In this document: positions 17,142 through 25,794 of the stretch, piece by piece | Layout: every line of letters starts with the position of its first letter | Position numbering within the stretch: position 1 is the stretch's first letter | Assembly (NCBI RefSeq): GCF_900115085.1 | Contig: NZ_FOVF01000015.1 | Location: forward strand, 29,420-93,419 | Source: Dokdonella immobilis | GTDB lineage: Bacteria > Pseudomonadota > Gammaproteobacteria > Xanthomonadales > Rhodanobacteraceae | Direction of reading: 5' to 3' | Length of the DNA stretch: 64,000 nt | Notes under the pieces: generated by a model | Databases searched by the model: none | The model's input: only the letters and a program-made list of their open reading frames with translations | What the model was told of the DNA's origin: nothing | Translations under genes and position numbers: made by a program

Positions 17142-19232
17142 TCAAGCGCAATCCGCCGGGTTTCGGCGCTTCAGGGCGAACATCGCCAGTGCGATACATC
17201 CCAGTAGCATTGCCAGCTCACCCAAGCCACCAAGCGAAGGCACCGCCACCACCATAGCTGCGCCGGCAGCAATGCTTATGGTGAAGCTTCCGGTTGCCTG
17301 CAGTGGCCCGGAACCGACGCTGCTATCTGTGACTGTGATGTCGAATGCATAATCGCCAAGAGATGTCGGCGTACCAGAAATCGCGCCCGTGGCCTGATCC
17401 AGCGTCAATCCGGGAGGCAGCGCTCCGCTGACGCTGAACTGATAGGGTGCAGTTCCCCCGCTAGCGGCGATCGTGACGGGCCCATAGGCTTGACCAGCCA
17501 GCCCCAAGGGAAGTGCCCCAGAGCCCGGCGACAACGACAGCGCAGAAGCCTGGATATCCAGTGATACCAGCGCACTGTCACAAATTGCGTCATCGGGCGA
17601 CGGAAGGCAGAGCGCATAGCCAAAGCTGTCGCTGCCGTAATAACCGGTATTGGGTGTGTAGGTGAAGCTGCCATCGCCAGATAGCGACAGGGAACCCGAA
17701 GTCGGCAAACTGGAAACCGTGTAGTTGCCTCCAGTCGGATAGATGTCGTTGCCTGCCACGGTTGCAGTCAGGATACCGTTCTGCCCCATGGTGAACGAGT
17801 CGTCATTCGCCTTCGGCGCCACCGCGATCCGAACCAATGCGGTATCGCAGACCGGAGCCGCACTCGTGTCGCAGACCTCATAATCGAACTGATCGACACC
17901 CGTGAACGCCGCTGCGGGTGTGTATGTACACCCCGACGTTGTACAGTTTGCGCTGCCGTTGACGGGCGCACTGAACAAAGAAAGAGTGCCAGGATCCAGC
18001 GGTGCCCCGCCGGCGGCGGTCCCGTCATTCAGCAGGACATCGATCACGATCGCCTGCTCGAATGGCGTGCTTGCCTCATCGTCCTGCAGGAGCAGGGCAT
18101 TGGCCACTGTGGTGGTTGCCGATGCCGAATCATTGCCTGTTATGAAGTCATTGTCGGCATGGGCCGTCCAGGTTGCACTCAGGGTACTGTTCGGCGTGAC
18201 ATTGGAATCGGTCGCAGTGACCAGCACAAAGCTGCCGGTGCCATTGGGAACCGCCGCTGCGGTGCACGTCAGCGTGCCGGTCGCGCCTGCCGCGGGCGTC
18301 GAACAGGAGAATCCGGCCGGTGCAGCCAGCGATACAAACGTGGTGCCCGCAGGCACTTCGCCCTGCACGAGGGAGTTGCTTGCGTCATTATTCCCTGTTG
18401 CGACCAGCTCAGCGTTCCAGGTGACGTTGTTGCCAGCCGTGACCGGATCCGGGGTCGCCGACAGGCTGATGGCCTGGTCGGCGCCACTGCAACCTGTAAA
18501 GGGCGAATCGACCCAGTTGGACGTGTTGCCGGTCAGCGCGAAGTTGTTGAGCAGACCGTCCAGGCCGTTGCCCGTAGTATCTGGCAACGTCGTCAACCCG
18601 GTGTTGTCAGCGCCTGGCGTGCCGACCTCGAAATCGTAGAGAAGATCCGGAATTACGCCCTCCAGGCAGAACTCGCTTGCAACGACGGCAACCTGCTGGT
18701 CGGTGAGTGCGGTCGGCCACAGAGCCAGGTCGTCGAGGGTTGCATTTATCGGCTGCAGGCCGTCGGTACGCGCTCCCAGAGTGAAGAGATTGTCGTTTCC
18801 GAAAGTGCTGCCGCCTCCGCTCACTGTGGCGGCCACTCCCTCGACAATCAGGCTGACCGTCTGTGTCCCGGCATCCCAGCGCGCGGCGAAGCTGGACCAC
18901 TGGCCAGACGTCAATGGTTGGGATGCCAGTGAGTGGGTCGTGCCACCGACGGTCACGTAAAAGTACAGCGCTCGAGTGTTCGAAATAAGAATGCTGACGA
19001 AATGCGTCGTATCTATCTGCACGAACATAACGCGGCCATTGGCAGATGCATCGGGCCGAATACGACCGGTGAATGTGAAGTCGGCGTTGGGAAAATTGCT
19101 GAATGGCGCAGGCACTGCTGCCGTGACGTAGTCATTGCTGCCGTCGAACTGCAGCGCCGTCGCATGCGCTGTAGACGACAAGTTGCCTATAACGACCGCC
19201 ACCACGAACCCAAGTAGATGCAACGTCTTCAT
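17142..19232 (-). CDS. Secreted LamG / Ig-like multidomain protein with VPSL (IPTL-type) C-terminal sorting tail
   Basis: ATG 19232 (AGGGG ribosome site) opens a signal peptide, MKTLHLLGFVVAVVIGNLSS. Residues ~30-220 form a LamG/concanavalin-like domain (LQFDGSNDYVTAAVPAPFS). An Asp-rich connector leads to a DUF11-like domain (ISLSATPDPVTAGNNVTW), two cadherin-like or VCBS-type modules (ANDDSFTMGQNGILTATVAG), and a putative-Ig domain (ASGGTAPYQFSVSGALPPGL). The C-terminus is VPSLGGLG, a hydrophobic helix and KRRNPADC, the tripartite layout of IPTL/PEP-CTERM proteins processed by exosortase-type or related enzymes. So it is probably surface-attached. Short related repeats flank the gene on both sides. 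Confidence 0.87.
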   Translation of the reverse strand: MKTLHLLGFVVAVVIGNLSSTAHATALQFDGSNDYVTAAVPAPFSNFPNADFTFTGRIRPDASANGRVMFVQIDTTHFVSILISNTRALYFYVTVGGTTHSLASQPLTSGQWSSFAARWDAGTQTVSLIVEGVAATVSGGGSTFGNDNLFTLGARTDGLQPINATLDDLALWPTALTDQQVAVVASEFCLEGVIPDLLYDFEVGTPGADNTGLTTLPDTTGNGLDGLLNNFALTGNTSNWVDSPFTGCSGADQAISLSATPDPVTAGNNVTWNAELVATGNNDASNSLVQGEVPAGTTFVSLAAPAGFSCSTPAAGATGTLTCTAAAVPNGTGSFVLVTATDSNVTPNSTLSATWTAHADNDFITGNDSASATTTVANALLLQDDEASTPFEQAIVIDVLLNDGTAAGGAPLDPGTLSLFSAPVNGSANCTTSGCTYTPAAAFTGVDQFDYEVCDTSAAPVCDTALVRIAVAPKANDDSFTMGQNGILTATVAGNDIYPTGGNYTVSSLPTSGSLSLSGDGSFTYTPNTGYYGSDSFGYALCLPSPDDAICDSALVSLDIQASALSLSPGSGALPLGLAGQAYGPVTIAASGGTAPYQFSVSGALPPGLTLDQATGAISGTPTSLGDYAFDITVTDSSVGSGPLQATGSFTISIAAGAAMVVAVPSLGGLGELAMLLGCIALAMFALKRRNPADCA

Positions 19233-19254
19233 TTGTCCCCTGATACATGAGATA

Positions 19255-19310
19255 CACGCAGTGAGAGCCCGGATGCCCGCACGCAGTGAGAGCCCGGATG
19301 CTCGCACGCA
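19255..19310. repeat. 25-bp tandem repeat, 2.2 copies, upstream of the LamG gene
   Basis: The unit CACGCAGTGAGAGCCCGGAT plus 5 more bases occurs at 19255-19279 and 19280-19304 with one mismatch, and its first six bases recur at 19305-19310. It lies 22-78 bp upstream of ATG 19232, in the 5' leader or promoter of that gene. Copy-number change here could alter expression; that is inference. Confidence 0.7.
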
Positions 19311-19356
19311 GTTTGCAGGATGACAAGCATCCGGCCGTGGGCAACATGACTCCAGG

Positions 19357-19524
19357 ATCAGGATTACCTTAGTACCATTTCAAGCGGAGCCCGTTGTGAG
19401 GACGGGATGGGGGCTGGAGCGCACACGAACGTGACCTCGTCTCCCCCGCTGCCAATGCAGCAAATGACCCAAACTCCGGGTGGATGGCAGCGTCAGGTCT
19501 ATCTGCGTACCATTTCGAGCGGAG
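19357..19524. repeat. Two direct copies of a ~33-bp repeat; a third, weaker copy at 17022-17048
   Basis: The copies at 19357-19389 and 19492-19524 share GTACCATTTC followed by [AG]AGCGGAG, preceded by TCAGG. A diverged copy at 17022-17048 has GTCAGGTCTA and CGTACCAT. The three copies bracket the LamG gene. They may be remnants of a mobile or REP-type element. Confidence 0.5.
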
Positions 19525-19607
19525 ACCATGGCTGAAGCGGACAAGTCCATCCGCCCGCCTCCTGCGCTGACCTTGCGGGAACAGGTTCGCCGGGAGGTTT
19601 GGATATA

Positions 19608-19685
19608 ATGTGGACGAAGCAACAAAGCGTCAGGCAATTTCTCGGCTGCGTACGTGAATGGATCGACTTGAGGATAGTGCAATGA
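19608..19685 (+). CDS. Possible 25-codon leader peptide coupled to the TonB-like gene
   Basis: ATG 19608 is preceded by GGGAGG and opens a 25-codon frame (MWTKQQSVRQFLGCVREWID, then LRIVQ). Its TGA (19683-19685) overlaps the ATG of the next gene in an ATGA junction, the arrangement of translational coupling. The same bases also read TATAAT (19604-19609), so a -10 box is an alternative explanation. No family is recognisable. Confidence 0.25.
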   Translation: MWTKQQSVRQFLGCVREWIDLRIVQ

Positions 19686-20581
19686 ATGCAAGCAGGGTAG
19701 CGGTGCGCTTCGTGTTGATGGTGACGTTGGCATGGGTCGCGACTTCCGCCTGGGCCGGCGGTGCGAGCGAGCTGCGCAAGCAGGCCGAAGCCAGCGTGCT
19801 GCTGACCGGAACCGTGGAAGTGGCTCCGGACGGCTCCTTGCGGAGCTACCGGCTGGATCATCCGGAAATGATCGATGCGCCCGTGCTTGAGCTGATCGAT
19901 CGCAACGTCAAGCGCTGGTCGTTCGAGGTCGACTCTGTGCCGGAGGGCCTGCCCGCCAGTGCCACCATCGTCAATTCGATGAGCATTCTGGTCGTGGCCA
20001 AGAAGCTCGAAAACGACGCCTATGCGCTGCGGCTGGCCGGTTCGTATTTCAGTCCGAAGGATCAGCAGCCCGGCACCGAACTCGCGTACAAGCGCCATAT
20101 GCCGCCGACCTACCCCTTCGACGCCGTTCGCGCCCGGGTTACCGGGAAGGTCTACCTGCTGGTCAAGGTGGGTCGGGACGGCACGGTCGAGGATGCGATG
20201 GCTGAACAGGTGAATCTCGGTGCCGTGGCCTCGACTGAAAAGGAAATGGAACGCTGGCGAAACGTCCTGGCTGCATCGGCGCTGAGGGCGGTGAAGCAGT
20301 GGACGTTTACCGTTCCGACGCGGGGCGAGCCGGCAGACCAGCCCTACTTCCTTGCCCGCGTACCGGTTGAATACAGTATCCATGGCAGTAGGACGGCCAA
20401 GCCGAGGAAGTATGGCGAATGGGCGACTTACATCCCCGGGCCCCGCCATCCGAATTCCTGGGAAGCAGTCGAAGACAATCCCGGTTTTGCGCCCGACGCC
20501 CTGGCAGCCAATGGGAGCATGTACACCGGCGGTGGCTTGCGCCTTAAGTCTCCCCTGCAGGGAACGGTCGACGGCGGCTAG
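19682..20581 (+). CDS. Exported protein with two TonB-C-like domains
   Basis: A 299-residue protein with a signal peptide (VLMVTLAWVATSAWA). It has two copies of the TonB C-terminal fold pattern. The N-terminal one reads VLLTGTVEVAPDGSLRSYRL up to IDRNVKRWSFEV. The C-terminal one reads MPPTYPFDAVRARVTGKVYL, VKVGRDGTVEDA and AVKQWTFTVP. It has no long Pro-rich TonB spacer and no cytoplasmic anchor, so it is more likely a periplasmic TonB_C-domain protein than a classical energy transducer. ATG 19682 is preferred to ATG 19658 because GAGG lies just upstream. A 3' repeat hairpin follows. Confidence 0.75.
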   Translation: MNASRVAVRFVLMVTLAWVATSAWAGGASELRKQAEASVLLTGTVEVAPDGSLRSYRLDHPEMIDAPVLELIDRNVKRWSFEVDSVPEGLPASATIVNSMSILVVAKKLENDAYALRLAGSYFSPKDQQPGTELAYKRHMPPTYPFDAVRARVTGKVYLLVKVGRDGTVEDAMAEQVNLGAVASTEKEMERWRNVLAASALRAVKQWTFTVPTRGEPADQPYFLARVPVEYSIHGSRTAKPRKYGEWATYIPGPRHPNSWEAVEDNPGFAPDALAANGSMYTGGGLRLKSPLQGTVDGG

Positions 20582-20753
20582 GGCGCTTCGTTTGCCCTGA
20601 AACGGTTGTGAAGCGTGGTCGGGTGCCTGCGTGCAGTTTCGTCGTTGCCGCTCGTGCCAAGCGCCTGAGTCGAGCGACCTCGCTTCGCTTCATCTACTGC
20701 GCCATTGAAGCGTGGATGCGGCGAAGCAGAAGCGCCCTCATCCCCCTTCGGGA

Positions 20754-20777
20754 CCTTCTCCCGCCAGCGGGAGAAGG
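20754..20777. repeat. REP-like hairpin CCTTCTCCCG / CGGGAGAAGG
   Basis: A perfect 10-bp stem with a 4-nt loop lies between the convergent TonB-like and DUF3592 genes, ending 11 bp before the latter's stop codon. The flank CTCATCCCCCTTCGGGACCT relates it to the repeats at 51286-51330, 53326-53370 and 60930-61230. It may act as a transcription end or mRNA stabiliser. Confidence 0.75.
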
Positions 20778-20787
20778 GAGACATCGA

Positions 20788-21225
20788 TCAATCGTCGCTG
20801 CTCGACCACAACACGCTTTCGGGCCGGCTCGAGGTCAAGCTGCCCGTGAGGCCACCGACTCCGAGCAGCAGGAATGTGACCGGTCCCAGTAGATCGATGA
20901 GCCAGCTGTCTTCGCGGGCGTCGACTGAATTGTCCGGCAGGTAGCGCAACGACTGGGGATCACCGGGTTTGCTGTGGAATATCCACGCGGTTCCCCATTG
21001 CGTGTGCATTTCCAGCGGTGGCCCACCGGAGCGTGGCGTGTAGCGGACTTGCGTCCTTTCGGACAGGTCGAAGCCATCCTCGCCATGGGTCAGCTGGCGG
21101 TCGACGGCGATGACTTCGCCGCTGACCACTTCGCCATGGCGTCGAAACTCGATCGTGCGCTTGGCCATGTAGGCCGAGCCGCACAGGCAGACAATGCCGA
21201 TAGCCAGGGAGAGGAACCGGTTCAA
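20788..21225 (-). CDS. DUF3592-like small membrane protein
   Basis: A 145-residue protein with an N-terminal membrane helix (FLSLAIGIVCLCGSAYM), a beta-rich middle (GEVVSGEVIAVDRQ, TQVRYTPRSGGPPLEMH), and a second membrane helix (LIDLLGPVTFLLLGVGGLTG). This is the layout of DUF3592 proteins. I chose TTG 21225 because GGAGG sits just upstream (spacing of four) and the membrane helix follows at once; longer frames are Arg-rich. Function is unknown. Confidence 0.65.
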   Translation of the reverse strand: MNRFLSLAIGIVCLCGSAYMAKRTIEFRRHGEVVSGEVIAVDRQLTHGEDGFDLSERTQVRYTPRSGGPPLEMHTQWGTAWIFHSKPGDPQSLRYLPDNSVDAREDSWLIDLLGPVTFLLLGVGGLTGSLTSSRPESVLWSSSDD

Positions 21226-21478
21226 GCAACCTCCGCAATCACCGAGCAGGGCGATGGTAGCGCTTGCGGGGGGCTGGCTGGCATGGAGTCCAAGCCGCCG
21301 CGGCGAGGTTCGGTTCGCATTTCCTGTCCGCCTGCATGGCCGCCAGGTCCGCGCACGCACCCCTGTTGCCGAAGGTCCGGGCCGCTGCCCCGGTACCTGT
21401 AGGGTCGCGGAGTTTCTCGCCGAAGCGGGCTCCAGGCGTAGACTGCTCGCAACATCCCGGCGGGAACCCTGGACCAGC

Positions 21479-23047
21479 ATGGAAACCACCCTGACTCCAC
21501 TGGACTTCGCCCGCCGCACGCGACGCCTGCATGCCGACCGCGAGGCCGTGGTCGACGGCGAACGGCGCTTCACGTACCGGCAATTCTTCGAGCGCTGCGA
21601 CCGCTTTTCATCGGCGCTGCTCGCGCTCGGTGTCGTGCAGGGCGACCGGGTCGCCTACCTGGCGCCGAACACGCATCGGAACCTCGAGGGCTACTACGCC
21701 GTGCCGCAGATCGGCGCGGTGATCGTGCCGCTCAACTACCGCCTGACTTCCGATGATTTCGCCTACCTGATCAACCACAGCGGCGCACGCGTGGTCTGCG
21801 CCGATCGCGACCATCTCGATGCGATCGACAGCGTGCGCAATCAACTGACCGGTGTGATCGCCTTCGTTGCCCTGGAAGCCGCACGCGACGGCTGGCTCGA
21901 CTACGAAGACCTGCTGGCACGATCCGGTATCGACTTCGAGCGACCGCTGATCGCCGAGACCGACCTGCTCTCGATCAACTACACCAGCGGCACGACCTCA
22001 CGCCCGAAAGGGGTGATGATCACGCATCGCAACGCGGCGCTGAACATGGTCGGCACGATGCTGCACATGAATCTCGGTGTGCGCGATCGCTACCTGTGGA
22101 CCCTGCCGATGTTCCACGCCAATGGCTGGACCCATGTCTGGATCATGACTGCCGTGGGCGGAACCCATGTGTGCCTGCGCAAGGTCGATGCACCCGCCAT
22201 CTTCGAGCGCATCGCCAGTGAACGGATCAGCTATTTCTGCGCCGCGCCGACCGTGCTGATCGCGATCGCGAACGCGCCTGAGGCGCTGCGCAAGGGCGCG
22301 CCGCGCGGCGTGCGCGTGATGACCGCCGGCGCACCACCGGCGGCGGCGACGATCGAGCGCATCGAGGGCGAACTCGGCTGGGAGGTGACCCAGATCTACG
22401 GCCTGACCGAAACCGCGCCGCTGATCTGCATCTGCGAAGCGCTGCCCGAGCATGGAGCGCTGTCGGCCTCGCAACGCGCCGTGATCAAGGCGCGCCAGGG
22501 CGTCGAGCCCCTGCTCACTTCCGAGCTGCGCGTGGTCGACGACGACGGCGCCGAGGTGGCCCACGACGGCGCCAGCATGGGCGAGATCCTGGTTCGCGGC
22601 AATGTCGTCATGCGCGGCTACTACAACGATCCCGAGGCAACCGCGAAAGCGATCCGCGACGGCTGGTTCCACACCGGCGATGCCGCCGTGGTCCATGCCG
22701 ACGGCTATCTGGAGATCCGCGACCGCATCAAGGACGTGATCATCTCCGGCGGCGAGAACATCTCCTCGGTGGAAGTCGAGGGCGTGCTGCTGCGCCATCC
22801 CGCCGTGCAGGAAGTGGCCATCGTCGGCCTGCCGCACGAGCGCTGGGGCGAGGCACCGCAGGCATTTGTCGTGTTGCGCGCGGGCAGTTCCGCGACGGCC
22901 GAAGAGCTCCGCCAGTTCGCTCGCGAGCACCTCGCCCATTTCAAGGTGCCGCAGGGCGTCACCTTCGTCGACGAACTGCCAAAGACGGCGACCGGAAAGA
23001 TCCAGAAATACCTGCTCCGCGGCGGCGCGGCGATCGCCCGGCAATAG
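21479..23047 (+). CDS. Acyl-CoA synthetase (AMP-forming)
   Basis: A 522-residue member of the ANL superfamily that activates a carboxylic acid with ATP and CoA. Motifs in order: the AMP-binding P-loop YTSGTTSRPKGVMITH (~residue 165), YGLTETAPLICICE, the hinge region GWFHTGDAAV, GYLEIRDRIKDVIISGGENI, and the catalytic Lys region PKTATGKIQKYLLR at the C-terminus. The overall pattern resembles medium-/long-chain fatty-acid or dicarboxylate ligases. The actual substrate cannot be read from sequence. ATG 21479 gives a standard N-terminus (TPLDFARRTRRLHADREAVV). No CoA-dependent partner gene is adjacent. Confidence 0.9.
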   Translation: METTLTPLDFARRTRRLHADREAVVDGERRFTYRQFFERCDRFSSALLALGVVQGDRVAYLAPNTHRNLEGYYAVPQIGAVIVPLNYRLTSDDFAYLINHSGARVVCADRDHLDAIDSVRNQLTGVIAFVALEAARDGWLDYEDLLARSGIDFERPLIAETDLLSINYTSGTTSRPKGVMITHRNAALNMVGTMLHMNLGVRDRYLWTLPMFHANGWTHVWIMTAVGGTHVCLRKVDAPAIFERIASERISYFCAAPTVLIAIANAPEALRKGAPRGVRVMTAGAPPAAATIERIEGELGWEVTQIYGLTETAPLICICEALPEHGALSASQRAVIKARQGVEPLLTSELRVVDDDGAEVAHDGASMGEILVRGNVVMRGYYNDPEATAKAIRDGWFHTGDAAVVHADGYLEIRDRIKDVIISGGENISSVEVEGVLLRHPAVQEVAIVGLPHERWGEAPQAFVVLRAGSSATAEELRQFAREHLAHFKVPQGVTFVDELPKTATGKIQKYLLRGGAAIARQ

Positions 23048-23385
23048 GTCCGGAGCCCCGCGGCCACGGTCGACGGGCATTGCCCTCGGCCTGTCGTCCC
23101 CGCAGGGACGGCGATTGCAGCGATGATGGACGCCCCCGGAAGTGCGGAAGTCAGCGGGTTCCTGCCTGTGCAGGAGCGAAGAAACAATGGAGCTTTTTGC
23201 CGATATTGCGTCCGCGCAGGGGCAGCGGCCGCCGCCCCCACTGCCGACAGTCTCCGATTCGCTTTTTCAACACTTTTGCACGGGTCTGCTATACATTGCC
23301 TGCGCTCACGAGCGACCGGGTGCATGCCTTCCGGGCGCTCGTTCCCTGGCTGTTGTTCCGAAGCTTGCCCCCTTTGGAGACGAAC
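23048..23385. other. Intergenic region with a repeat hairpin and a possible promoter
   Basis: No gene is supported in this 338-bp stretch. A hairpin TTCCTGC, CTGT, GCAGGA lies at 23159-23175. It belongs to the same family as 24205-24224. Near 23289-23296 the sequence CTATACAT could be a -10 box for the gene that starts at 23386. Confidence 0.4.
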
Positions 23386-24117
23386 ATGCGCCCTCTCTGC
23401 TGTATCGGCCTTTGGCTGATCCTTTCCTGCCAGCTTGCGAACGCTCAAGAACTGGTCGTCAACGGTGATTTCGAAGCCGGCCTGTCCGGCTGGACGGTCT
23501 GGAATGCGCCCCCCACGCCGTTCTGGAACGGTGTCTGGCTGCAATCGAACGACTGCGATATCTGGGTGCCGACCGTGTGCCCGTATGCAGGCACTACGTC
23601 GCATTCACAGAAGAAAGGCAGTGGCGCGGGCAACGCGCATGGCGGAATCTACCAGCAGATCACGGTGCAGCCGGGACGCCAGTACCGGATCAGCGGGCAA
23701 TGGAGCGGCGGCGTGACCGGCAACGCGCCGGGCAATGCCACCTGGTGGGAAGTCGTCGCCTATGACGGTATCGTCGACGACAGCATCATCGACCAGGGCC
23801 TGCGTCCGCAGGATCAGCTGGTCGATAAGATCGAGCGCATCGACCTCGGCAACAACGAAGTCTTCCAGTTCCAGTGGCAGCCATTTTCAGGCGTGATCAC
23901 GGCCGCTTCCGGCACCGTGACGCTGGCCTTCAAACAAGGCAGTTTCTCGACCTTCGATGCCGCGTCGTACCACGACGACGTGTCGATGCAGCCGCTTGGA
24001 GTTCCGGCTACGCCAGCGCGTGAATTGCCGACGCTTGGGCGCGGCATGCTGGTCCTGCTGCTGGTCCTGCTGGCCCTCTCGGCGGCCTTCGTCACGCGTC
24101 GGCTCCGCGGATCCTGA
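23386..24117 (+). CDS. IPTL-CTERM secreted protein with carbohydrate-binding-like domain
   Basis: A 243-residue exported protein. GGAGA precedes ATG 23386, and the signal peptide ends near SCQLANAQE. The mature start ELVVNGDFEAGLSGWTV is the classic opening of a galactose-binding/CBM-like jelly roll, and TVQPGRQYRISGQW fits that fold. The C-terminus has LPTLGRGM, a hydrophobic helix of leucines and RRLRGS, the IPTL-CTERM tripartite sorting signal. It is therefore likely moved to the outer surface and cleaved there. No exosortase-like gene is in the window. Confidence 0.88.
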   Translation: MRPLCCIGLWLILSCQLANAQELVVNGDFEAGLSGWTVWNAPPTPFWNGVWLQSNDCDIWVPTVCPYAGTTSHSQKKGSGAGNAHGGIYQQITVQPGRQYRISGQWSGGVTGNAPGNATWWEVVAYDGIVDDSIIDQGLRPQDQLVDKIERIDLGNNEVFQFQWQPFSGVITAASGTVTLAFKQGSFSTFDAASYHDDVSMQPLGVPATPARELPTLGRGMLVLLLVLLALSAAFVTRRLRGS

Positions 24118-24204
24118 GGCAGCGCGAATGACTCCGCGTCGTGGCGGGCCGGGAGGCCGTGTCCGGGCGACTTTGAAGACCCCGGGAAGTACTGACGGCA
24201 CTCG

Positions 24205-24224
24205 ATTCCTGCCTGCGCAGGAAT
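24205..24224. terminator. Palindromic hairpin between convergent genes
   Basis: ATTCCTGC, CTGC, GCAGGAAT is a perfect 8-bp stem with a 4-nt loop, about 90 bp after the IPTL protein gene and about 110 bp from the convergent YceI stop. A cousin lies at 23159-23175. It is probably a dispersed repeat that can also end transcripts. Confidence 0.5.
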
Positions 24225-24337
24225 GACGAAACAGCGGGCTTGATGCCTTGAGCAGATTCCTCGCGAATCCGAGACCATTCGGCTTGCGTACCGTGGCTCC
24301 GCGCGGGGAATCGCGTTTTGCGGTTGCCGGCCGACGC

Positions 24338-24937
24338 TCAATGCGCCGGCGCGGCCTCCGCGTTCGCGTCGATCAGGGCTTCGACCTGGATGCGCAGGTT
24401 GACGTCCATGCGGAATCCGTAGTCCTTGCCGGCGTCCAGACCGAAGTCGTCGCGCTTGAACGAGGCCGTTGCATCGGCGCCGCAGTAGTCGCGCTTGAAC
24501 ACCGGATGCTCCACGCACTTGAATGAGTGGATATCGAGGATCACGGGTCGGGTCACGCCATGCAGGGTGAGTTCGCCGTCCACCCAGGCCGTCGCGGCAT
24601 CAGGCAGCCAGCCGCTCAGCGTGCCCTTGTAGGTCGCCCGGGGATACTTCGCCACGTCGAAGAACCCGTCTCCCCGGGCCCAGGTATTGAGCGCGTCGAG
24701 GCCGAAATCGATGCTGCCGAGATCGATCGTGACGTCCACCGACCCCTTGCCGCTGGTCTTGTCCAGGCTGACGGTACCGCTGCTGCCGTTCATCTTGCCG
24801 CGCCAGGTCGATATGCCCATGTGGTCGGCTTCGAAACTGGGAAAGGTATGCGTTGGATCGATCGTGTAGGTCGCCGGCGCGGCGAGCGCCGCCAGCGGAC
24901 CGCACACGCAGGCCGTGAAGAAGAGAATGCGTTTCAT
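24338..24937 (-). CDS. YceI family periplasmic protein
   Basis: A 199-residue protein with a signal peptide (MKRILFFTACVCGPLAALAA). It has the YceI pattern: ATYTIDPTHTFPSFEADHMG at the mature start, FFDVAKYPRATYKG in the middle and GELTLHGVTRPVILDI later. YceI proteins form a lipocalin-like barrel that binds isoprenoid or polyprenoid lipids. The His-Phe substitution pattern at the start (THTFPSFEADH) is within family range. ATG 24937 is chosen for the signal peptide; the frame to 25006 adds Arg-rich residues. It is divergent from the membrane protein at 25077. Confidence 0.9.
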   Translation of the reverse strand: MKRILFFTACVCGPLAALAAPATYTIDPTHTFPSFEADHMGISTWRGKMNGSSGTVSLDKTSGKGSVDVTIDLGSIDFGLDALNTWARGDGFFDVAKYPRATYKGTLSGWLPDAATAWVDGELTLHGVTRPVILDIHSFKCVEHPVFKRDYCGADATASFKRDDFGLDAGKDYGFRMDVNLRIQVEALIDANAEAAPAH

Positions 24938-25076
24938 GGGGCTCCGGGCTTCGTCCATCGAGGCTGTCGTCGGCGACACGGCGAATGATCGGCGGCGGCG
25001 CACCATTTTGCCAGTGGCTCTGAAGGCAGTCGCCCTGGTCGCTGCATGAAAAGGCGGCCTTCCCTATGCTGCGCGC

Positions 25077-25691
25077 ATGAAGACCTCTGGCCTGCCCCGA
25101 ATCGGCGTCCTCGATCTGATCTCGGCGATTGCCTTTCTCGCAATCTGGTTGCTGCGCGACCGCTTCGAGTACGACACCCTGCGTGCGCTGTTGCTCTGGC
25201 CTGTCATCTTCGAGATGTATCTGGCGATCGCGCTATTCCTCACCGGGTGGTCATCCGGGTTCGGTGCGCAGGGCGCCCGCTGGGTCTGGTGCTCGCTTTG
25301 CATCGCGGTCTACCTCGGTGCTGCCTGGCTGACCGGGGCAAATGCGGACACGCCGCAGATCTGGACCATTGCGTTGTGGTTGCTGATCGCCCGCGCCTGG
25401 CCACCGCCCGGATTGGTGCCTGGCAGCCAGCCCTATCTGGAATGGCTGCAATTGGGCGCCGGCCTGACCGGCATGCTCTGGGGAGCGGGGTTCGTGCTCA
25501 CGATGGTGCTGGTCCTGGTCGTTCCGGGTCAGACCGCACAGCATGCTGATGGCAGCGTGCACAGTACCTCGCCAGCCTGGATCTTCCCGCTCGTCTGGAC
25601 GCCCTATTTCGTCGCCGAGGCGCTGATTCGGGCGTGGCGCGAGTCAAAGCGGGTGCACGTCGAGCGACGCAGGGCGCGCGTTCCGCACTGA
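25077..25691 (+). CDS. Hypothetical membrane protein, four to five helices
   Basis: A 204-residue protein dominated by hydrophobic segments: LISAIAFLAIWLL, ALLLWPVIFEMYLAIALFL, WVWCSLCIAVYLGAAWL, IWTIALWLLIARAW, GLTGMLWGAGFVLTMVLVLV and a short C-terminal WIFPLVWTPYFVAEALI. It ends in a basic tail. I do not recognise a family. It precedes the ECF sigma gene by about 100 bp on the same strand, but no functional link can be claimed. Confidence 0.7.
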   Translation: MKTSGLPRIGVLDLISAIAFLAIWLLRDRFEYDTLRALLLWPVIFEMYLAIALFLTGWSSGFGAQGARWVWCSLCIAVYLGAAWLTGANADTPQIWTIALWLLIARAWPPPGLVPGSQPYLEWLQLGAGLTGMLWGAGFVLTMVLVLVVPGQTAQHADGSVHSTSPAWIFPLVWTPYFVAEALIRAWRESKRVHVERRRARVPH

Positions 25692-25794
25692 CCCTGCTGC
25701 TTGCGAACGCCGGTCCGGCAAGCGATGCTCGGCAGCGGTTGACCCCGAATGGCATCCTGCGTCGATCAAGCCTGCACTGGTGGGTGGAAACGCA

